Part shown: in pieces, positions 53,601 to 62,600 of the stretch
How positions within the stretch are numbered: position 1 is the stretch's first letter
How the letters are laid out: each line of letters opens with the position of its first letter
Assembly (NCBI RefSeq): GCF_031877795.1
Contig: NC_133931.1
Coordinates: 19,413,764 to 19,477,763 of the forward strand
DNA length: 64,000 bases
Source: Strix aluco
Lineage: Eukaryota; Chordata; Aves; Strigiformes; Strigidae
Reading direction: 5' to 3'
Program-made: the position numbers and the translations under genes
The notes under the pieces: generated by a model
Databases searched by the model: none
What the model was told of the DNA's origin: nothing
The model's input: the letters and a program-made list of their open reading frames with translations, nothing else

Positions 53601-56600
53601 GCTATCTACAGAGAGAGCATGCCACTTATTCCTCTAGTAGCTGCACTGAAGTGCTGAACATATATGCATATTTTGGGCTCTTTGTCATACAACAGGGTGC
53701 TTTTGAAGGCAAGGAAGCTCAGCAAATTTAAGTCCTTTACATTTTGAGGACAAGCTGTCTCTGTCAGCACTGTTTTATTTACACCTCTGTTTCACTGGGT
53801 GAAATATGCAAAACCTAGCATCAAGAGTGAGATAGATATATATTATAAAGAGGTCATGTTTATGGAATCAGAAGATAGGTAAGCTCGGTGGTTTATATAC
53901 TTTGGCAGCTATGAAACAGTGGTGAAGTTGCAGATAGGAAAGACTTACACAGAAAGACTAAATTTTAATAAGTTCATACACATCCCGAGTTTTGGGAATC
54001 CAGTTCTGCTCAGCTGTCAATGTTCCTGTCACAGATATTACGGGAACTTTTTCCTTTTTTCCATATTTTAATCTTACTATTTAGATAACAAGTGGACAAT
54101 AAAATGCACACAAGAAAGTTTGAGCTTTGCTCTTACAGAAGGAAAAAGATTAAATGCTAAAGTGCAAGAAAAATTTTAATATTGCAGCCAGAAGACCATA
54201 CAACAAGGTATCCAACCACCTGTAATGGCTAGAAATAGCAGACTGGGATGCCATACTCTAGGTGGGCATGTGGGGTTATTGCGTGACTCTATGTAAGAAA
54301 TGTATATACTGTCTGTATATACTATATATGCATATATACATACATGACATGGTATTTCTGTGCTTGCATACTGTCCTGGTAGGCCCAATATACCCAATCT
54401 GTTCTACCTGTTCTACCTGTAAAAGCTGTGAATACAGTGTGTGATATGGTCACTGTACTGTGTCATTATCCTTGCACTATGGCTGAGGCAGTGCGGAGAG
54501 CAGAGATAAAGGTAGGGCTTTTCTATAGCCATGGGTGCGACGGCTGCACAGCACGAGTGAGATAACCACGTGCTAGTGCCAGCTGGAGGTGTACCTGCCC
54601 TTGCACAGGTAATCCTTTCGTCCTCTCCTCCGTCCTGCCCCAAAGTTTGTACTTCCATTACATACAGGATGGAAGTTTGCCCTTGAGTAATTAGTAGAAG
54701 GTTTCCCAGTCAATTGTAGTGCTACATCAGGACAGCATTAGCACCCCGAGCTGTGGTCCCCGACCCACGACACAGATGAGTACACGTGTCTGCTGGACCA
54801 TCACCGCCCTCTCTGCCTCTGCCCGGTTGTGCCTGCCCACGCTGCCTGCACTCCTTGTCACAGGCAGTGCAGCATGCAGTTGTGGGGTTGCAGGCTTCCT
54901 TCCCTCCATGTGAGCTGGAGCTAGGTGACTGTTGCAATGCTGTCAGGGCATCAAGGAGACTAAAAGGCAGCACAAAGCGTGATGCTGACTGCAGCATGCT
55001 CTCAGCTTGGTGCCGTTGCCTGTCAAGCAGTGAAGTGCAGAGATGGTGCTAGATGCTGCACTGTTTCACGCCAGCTTCTCAAATACCCGTTCCAGGCAAG
55101 GAGCAATCCTGGAAAATGTTACAGTCCTTTGTTGGCCATCCTTGTGTTGTTTTTCCCATTGCACAGAGCAGTGCACAGCTCTGCTCCCATGGCATGGGCA
55201 TGCGGCTGCTTGGAGCCTGCTGCAAGGCGGAGGGAGGCCGGAGCGACGGGCCTCCCAGTGTTGGATGCCATACGTGTGGCACGAGCATTTCCATCAGAGC
55301 ATACTCTTGAGACAGCTCACCTGCTGGCAGGCTGTTGGTGCCACTGGGTGGCTGAAGCATGAAAGAATATGTATGAATGAATGTCAGATGAGATACCACT
55401 AAAGCTGATGTCTCAACATGTAGCATCTTTTGCAGGAGAGGGTGGGTAAGACAGTCCTCTTAACAGGAGAGTCTCAGATCATAGCTAAACAAGTGTTATG
55501 GCCAGTTGGGACAAAAGAATATGTTTTTGAGAAACGTCAGCCTCTTTCATGGTTAACACTGAATCAGCGGGTTGTTCTGGGAGTTACATGTATGAGCTTT
55601 TACAATCACATTGTCACAGCGACAAAAATATTCAACAGGTGTCCTTAGGGAGCTGTCAGCCTGGAGAATGACATTAGGAGAGATGAGAGGCCATATTTGG
55701 CTCCTGCCCACATTGCTGGTAGGCAAGGAGTTTCATCTCTTTGTTGAGACATTTGTAAGATGGAAGTCACACTTACCCAGGAGAATATGTTGCAATTGGT
55801 ATTATATGGATAGGTGCCATGTTGTTTTGCTTAGAGATGTCTACCAAATGGGAGAAAATATTTTTTAAAGTCTCCTAGTAACATTGCTGTTGAGCTCTGC
55901 TGCATGCAGAGCTGGCTTGAACATCACTAATGCACTTGGAAACGACACTTAGCAGTGCCCTCTTTAATTTATAAAATGTTCTCGAAGATCCTATAAATAG
56001 CCACATGACTAGTTTTAAGCATAAGTAGTCTTCTGTGCTCAGTGTTAAGCTTGGGTGTAGCTGTTATCAGAATTGGGGCCAGAAAGGTTAAGTTGTGCTT
56101 TGTAGACACAATTCCTGGTCTCAGATGCAGTTTAGTCTTTCAGAAAGCTCAGCCTTCGAGGTGGTTGCGTCTCCAGGCTCTGCTGACTCTTATTGGCAGT
56201 GCCTAGCTCGGCAGCCCTTCCCAGCGCTGCGCTCCAAGCCAGGCGGGTCAGGGAGAGGCTATTATTAAGCCTTGCTTCTTCGAAATGCTTTCGATAGTGA
56301 GATCTGATTATGATGTGGTCTACTTAAGCAGAGATAAGCCTCAGCTAGGACTCCTGTTCTCTGTGCCGCAGCCAGGACTTGACTTCGGAAAGCTGTTGGT
56401 GTCTTGCAAGGGCAGGAATGTTTTGGGGGCCCAAACACCAGAGGTATGAAATCTGTGCGATATGTTTACCTGTTCGGGTCTTGCTTGGAAAAGTAGATTT
56501 GGGAGTAGCATGATACTGAGACAGTATTTGCTATCTCAGTCTTGTAGATGGGAGTGTTTTGTTTATCAGTAAACTCTGTTGCAGCTTTGGACATAACGTC

Positions 56601-59600
56601 CCACGCTCATTTTGCTTCCCCAAGGAGAGGGTCACATCTGTAGACATGATATAAATACTCTGTGAAACAAAGCGGTTTTGCTGCTCTCTCTCCCTCCCCT
56701 TGCAAACTTGCACGCAGTTCTGATCGGGTTACAGCTGTGGTCACTTGGGTCTGATTATCAGGGGTGTTGTAGTGGGTATGGACTTGGTTAGAAGTGATAA
56801 AGCTGTATCCCTGTGATACCCTTTTGAATCTTTGCATATGAACACTTTGAAATTGGGCTGAGGGATATGCTGGGCTGAACCAGAGGCACAGGGAAATAAG
56901 GACTGGTCTCAGACCTGGTGAGGTTGGGAAAGCATGGGGTTAAATCTGAACACATCTGATCCTAAAACCGGTTGCAAAGAGTTGTCAAATGGTAAGGGTG
57001 GTTGCTGCGTGTCACATCCTCTTGAAGGCTGTGAAGACACGCTCCAACAGGCCTTTTCCCAGTCCCAGGTGTTCAGGGGTGCAAGAATGCCTGTCGCCAT
57101 CAGCTCTGCAAAGGATTTAAGAGAGACTGTGCACCTGAAGGTTTATCTGACACGGTGGGGATGATGGTAACTGCAGCTACATCTCCCCCTCGTGGAAAAG
57201 ATAGCAAAAATGGGATTTGTGGTAAGTCTGCAGCCGCTGACCAGGGGTGTCTGTGCATGGCACAGCACCCAGAAGTTCTCAGGTGAGAGATGCTCCCGCT
57301 GACCGGCTGCTTAAAGGATGTTGGAAAGTTATTTCCATCCCCTTGATAAAGTTGTCATCCACTATTGTGACTCTGCAGAGTGAGACCTGGATATGACTTG
57401 TGACATTTGCCATGTGAGTGACAGACTGAAAAAAAATCCTAACTTTAGGGTGGCTTTTTTTCCAGATGATAAGATTTTCTTAGTACATCCACCTACTACT
57501 GACCTTAGCAAAATGAGAGCAGTTTTCCTTATATATGCCAGAGGTTGGGAAATAAAAGCTGTGATGCATAGAAGTCAGTAATGAGATAGATGGTTTAGCA
57601 CCTGAGAAGTACTTGAGAACCACACGTGATTATTGGATTATTTTAAGGCTATTAGAACTGCCTTACTATGCTTCTGTGCCACATGAAAATCTGCATATGT
57701 GTGTACATATATATATGCCTAGACCCTGTTAGCCTATACACATTTATAGATATATACATATATGTGTACATAGTCTCAGAAACCAAAAGAGAAGCAGCTT
57801 TCCTCCCAGCAAGGAGTGTTTTCATATGGTATAAAGAAAGAGAAATTGCCAGTTACAATTGTGCGCTCCTAATCACTGTGCTCCTGAAGGAGCCAGGTGA
57901 GCAGCCTCGTTCATGTATTGATGGCTGTGAGAAAGCAAACAGGTTGTCACAACCAGTGTTCCTAGCTGAGTCCTAAAATGGCTTCTGTGGTGTGAGAGTT
58001 TTGTGTCCAAATTTTTTTCTGCTCTTGTTGAAGTGCCAGTTCTGAAGAAATGTTGAAAATCTGGAACAAATCCAGCGCTTGTCCTCAGGGATATTTGAAA
58101 ATTCATGCAACTTCTGAAATTCACACAGGACGGACAAAGGAAGGATGCTTGTGATTCACTGTTATTTTGAAAACAGTCTTTGAGTTATAATTTCCATCAT
58201 GTTTTCACTCTTCCCTTTTCCTTTCCAGGGAGTGAAGCCGATTTTAGTTCTTCAAGCAGCACAGGCAGTATTTCAGCACCTGAAGTCCATATGGCTGCTG
58301 CTGGAAGCAAAAAATCTTCTTTTTCTCGCAAGTAAGCAAAGTAATTTTTCATGAATAGTGCAAGTGTTGCTAGTGCAAGGCTAGACTACTGCGTAAGGTC
58401 TTGTAGTTAATACATATAATACCAGTATTGTGAGTTTTAAAACAATTTGGGTGAAAGTATGATCTTACACTGATGAGAACTGTGATATGAGAAAGGAAAT
58501 AAAAATATTTGGAGCACAAAAATTGTCAATATGCCAGATCAGCTGAAAGGTATTTTTTTGTTGTTTATTCATAACAAGTACGGGAGATACAATCAGGTAA
58601 AGCAGAAAAGGCGTCTGCTGGAGTGGAGGAGGAAACAACTGGGTGTATGTTAGTTAACAGCAATACTTGTAACCAGTTAACCTTAACCTTTTGGTCTTAT
58701 CACTTTGTTTTCTCTCTGTAATAAGTTGTCAGCTTGGCGTATACCTTTCCAGATCATGACCTTATTTTTTGTAGGAAGAAGTAGACAATAGTTCCTTTGA
58801 TGCTTTTTCTTAAACACCCTTGCCCAACCTTTATATAACTAAAACTATATGCAAATAAAAAATTATCATATTCATCTATCTAAACCTTTCATGAAAGATT
58901 TCTGTAAGATTTCCCCCTATCACATGTGAAGTGCAAATCCAGACAGCTTGTGAATACGGGGGCATTGGGATGAAGCAGCGCATGTTGTGCTCTGCCCACG
59001 CAATCCCTGCTGCTTACATTTTTTGGAGTAGGAGGAAAGAGTTCAAATTGACGGGACTGGTTTCCTGCTCTTTGTGGAAGAGCTGGCAAACAGGCTGGGA
59101 CTGACAGCGGGACACTAGTGTGCTTAAGTCACTGAGACGTCTCCAAGGTCGCAGTGTGCCCCAGTGTACAGAGATCAGCAGAATGGTGCTTAATGAGCAG
59201 TTTCCTATCTGTATCATGAGACTGATAGAAAAATAAACATTACTTAAGCACTCTCTAGATCAAATCTAACAAGGTACTGGCTGTGGCAAAAAAACAGTAC
59301 TAAGTATAATATGAAGCCCTAAAATCACCTTGTTTTCTGTAAGACTATGTATCATTTCATATATTATTATGTATTTAAATATAACTTTAAATGAGAGCAT
59401 ACTGACCTACTCAATTGGACAGAAGTCCTCTATAATAGTGCTCCTTCAAATGCATTGCTGTGTTATGCAGAGTCTGTGCAAGTTCTGCCTCACACCAGAG
59501 TTGGTGCTGTACTGTTCAAAGTGGGAGATGTCTCCTTTGCAATATGTTCTTTTTTAACTGTTTGACTTAACTCACTGTGAAACATTTCAATGTTGTCACA

Positions 59601-62600
59601 AACTACAGTCCTGCACTTCGTTGTAAAATAATTATAAAATTACCCAAACCGCAGCAGTGTGATGAACGTTTGCAGCAGCCACTCAACCATCTGTTCCTTA
59701 TAAACTGTTCCATTTTCAGAGAAGGGAGGAAACCAAGTCAGACCATTTTAAGAAGAGATTTTGCTTCATAATTCTGTGGTATTTAAATTTTTATGTTCAA
59801 GCCTTTTCTTTTGCTGGCTGGATTTGCCTTTTTCCGTGTTTTTTTTAAACTTGCCCTTTCATTACAGTTTAGAAGAGCAACTTTTATGGGAGGATGAAGG
59901 TAGCAGGGTAGTAGTGCAGGAAGGCAAACCAAGTGAGCAAGCGAGGAATGCACCCCAAGAAGCTGTCCTCAGAGCACCCCAGCCCTTTGGCAGCTGTCGA
60001 GCAGTGCAGATACCAATTGCTTTCAAGCACACACAGTTGGCATCAGATTATTTAATAAAAAGTGGGAAAAGAAAGGTAGATATGTATGAGGGAAACTGGA
60101 AGGAAGAAAGAAAAGGCCGTGCTTTCCTTTGTCTATTTTAATACCATTTCAGCCTGCTCTCAGTGGGGTTCAAACTGTATCTAAGTAAATGAATAGCTGA
60201 CAATGACAGCTGAAGCACCCAGTATGCCAAAGGCAGAAAAGAACAGTGGCTCAAACAAAATCTGTTTTCACTGCATGCTGTGACCCCTCGGGCTGCTTGC
60301 TGAGGAGCGTGAAAGCAGTCTTTCAGCAAACCTCCACGGACGGGCATCTCTCTGCAGGCCTGGCCGGGGAAAGCTGAAGCACGATTCCTTTGGCACTAAT
60401 CCAGACTGCAGTCCTCTCATTACTTAATGGATTCAGGTTCAGGGAACACAAACGATCTGATGGAGTCACTGGGAACTGTGCTATCCACAGAGAATGTGAA
60501 AACGGCTGAGGTTTCCCTACAACACATAATTCAGTCCGAGCGCCCCACAGTCAGTGAAAGAACACGCAGTGGCTGATGACTTCAGGACTTCCTTTCTTCC
60601 CAGCCCCTCACAGTTATCTGTCTGATTTAGTGTTTAGACAACTGTGTGTGTTAAAGAAGACACATAATGGGTTGTGTGATGAGGATAATCCAATATGCTT
60701 TAACCATTTGTGTTCCCCTGCAGTCGTGGCCCTTATGGTCGGAATAACGGATCCTTATCCTACAAGTCTGGAGCCAGCCCACCTGCTTCCCGTGAAAAGG
60801 ACCCTTTGTCAACACTGTGCAAAAACCAGCTGAGCCCTGCTAACATCCATCAGAGTTACAGGGCTTCTTCAGCCAGCAGCAGCAACTCAGGCTCATACAA
60901 AGGAAGCGACAGCAGCCCAGTGATGAGGCAAGTCTTTATTTCAGCATCCCACTATTCAGCACACTGACTTACCTTCTCTGCGCTGTAACGTGGGATCAGC
61001 TGTATGAGTTGCCGAGCAGGTCACCTTGCTCCTCAGCATAGGTGTGACTCCTCATATTGGTGGCTAGACAGTCAACAGGGTGCTCCATCCCTTGTAAAAG
61101 CTTTATTGTTCCAGCACTGTAAAATTCAAGGTTGCTTTTAGTCAAAGGTTTTTGTAGTTGGTTTTCACTCCAAGGCAGGATTGTTCATGTGGTTTCATGC
61201 TGTCAGTTCTCATGGGCATTTACTGGTTCTTTCCTCTTAAGGGTCCTTTGGCTTTGGAGAGAGTTGGGTGAGGCAGTATAGAAAACATGATACACTCGAG
61301 CGAAAATTCACCCTGCCCAGCCTTAGGCACCTCGCTGTGCAGTTTCCTGTACAGGAAAGAGAGACCTGCCAGAGCATGTGACATATTGCAGAGAAGTAAT
61401 TGCCACCACACTGCTGCTGTTTCCCTCTCTCAGGCAACAAAACAGCCAAGCATGTCAGATACACACCTAAAGTTAGACAGGATGAATCCAGGTTTCAGCA
61501 TGCTCAGCTTCATAACGGACGTGTGGAGCTGAACTCAGTCCGTACGCTACCTCACCTGGCCGTGTCTGCAGCTGATGCCCTTGACAGTAGCCCAGCTGCC
61601 TGCTCTTGGACATGCCACCTATTTCGGGTGAGGGGATGGCGAGGGATTTTGAAGTTAAATGTCTCATTTGATGTAATGGCACTGAAACCAAGTATGGCAA
61701 ATAGTGAATTTTGCACTATAGCCGCAAATCAGGAGTTTCCTCAAGTATTTTGATTTGCCAGAGGGAGTCACTTGTGCAGAAACTGAGGAGCCCCAAATGA
61801 GTCAAGTGTAGACTCAGCTTTGTATCAGCCAATGGGATGTTTTTCTATTTGCCAGGACTGAAGAATTGTGGGAGTGATGTTATGCGATGGTTTGGTTTTT
61901 TTCCTTTCAGGCGATCAGGGAGATACAATTCTTGTAGTGACAATCACAGCATTAAGCCACAAAATCCAGAGCAGTATTTGACTCCTCTGCAGCAGAAAGA
62001 AGTTACAGTACGGCATTTGAAAACAAAGCTGAAGGAATCTGAGAGCAAACTTAAAGAAAGGTAAATTTCACTTCAGAAATCAGAGTTAGAAAGACATATT
62101 CAGGAGCATTTAGGGGTGGGAATCCTGAATGTTTTTACTCATTTCTTGACCACATAAAGTTTTCATTATGAAATTTGAAATACTATCAGTCTGATTAGGT
62201 TGTTTTCAGGTTATTTCAGGTTTCATGGCGTTCTCAGGGAATATGTACCATGCAGTTTAGTTATGAATATAGCTCGCTTTTCCCTTCTTTGAACTTTCAC
62301 AATAGAATATTTTTAAAGGATAATTTTTTACCAGTCTGATTTAGCATTGAGACCTTTTATACATGACAGCACATATTACCTTAGTCTCCTGTTTTACCTC
62401 ACTCAGTGAAGTATGACTACAAACGTCCCCCTTCTCCCCTAATGAAAGAAAAGGTCTTACACAAACCACTGTGCCCGCTTGTGTTTTTGTCACTTGGATA
62501 CTAATTTTTCACAATAGTCCTTTGTGTGGACACTGAGCAAAAGAAGTGACAATGTGCATTACACAGCAACAGATGTCATCTCTTTTACTAAAACTGTGCT

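Larger units (their letters stand above)
38111..58228 (+). other. SYBU: SYBU intron 3 (about 20.1 kb)
   Basis: Donor GTGAGT, acceptor TTCCCTTTTCCTTTCCAG. The largest intron seen here. It contains a plus-oriented CR1 (about 42110-42328), an AT-rich palindromic patch (41884-41961), a (TA)n run (43210-43232), a 24-base T-run at 46019-46042 and a perfect 18-nt tandem duplication (51165-51200). More GC-rich patches lie at about 45000-45530 and 54480-55380. Several 90-136-codon open frames are present without recognised domains. No nested gene is supported. Confidence 0.85.
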
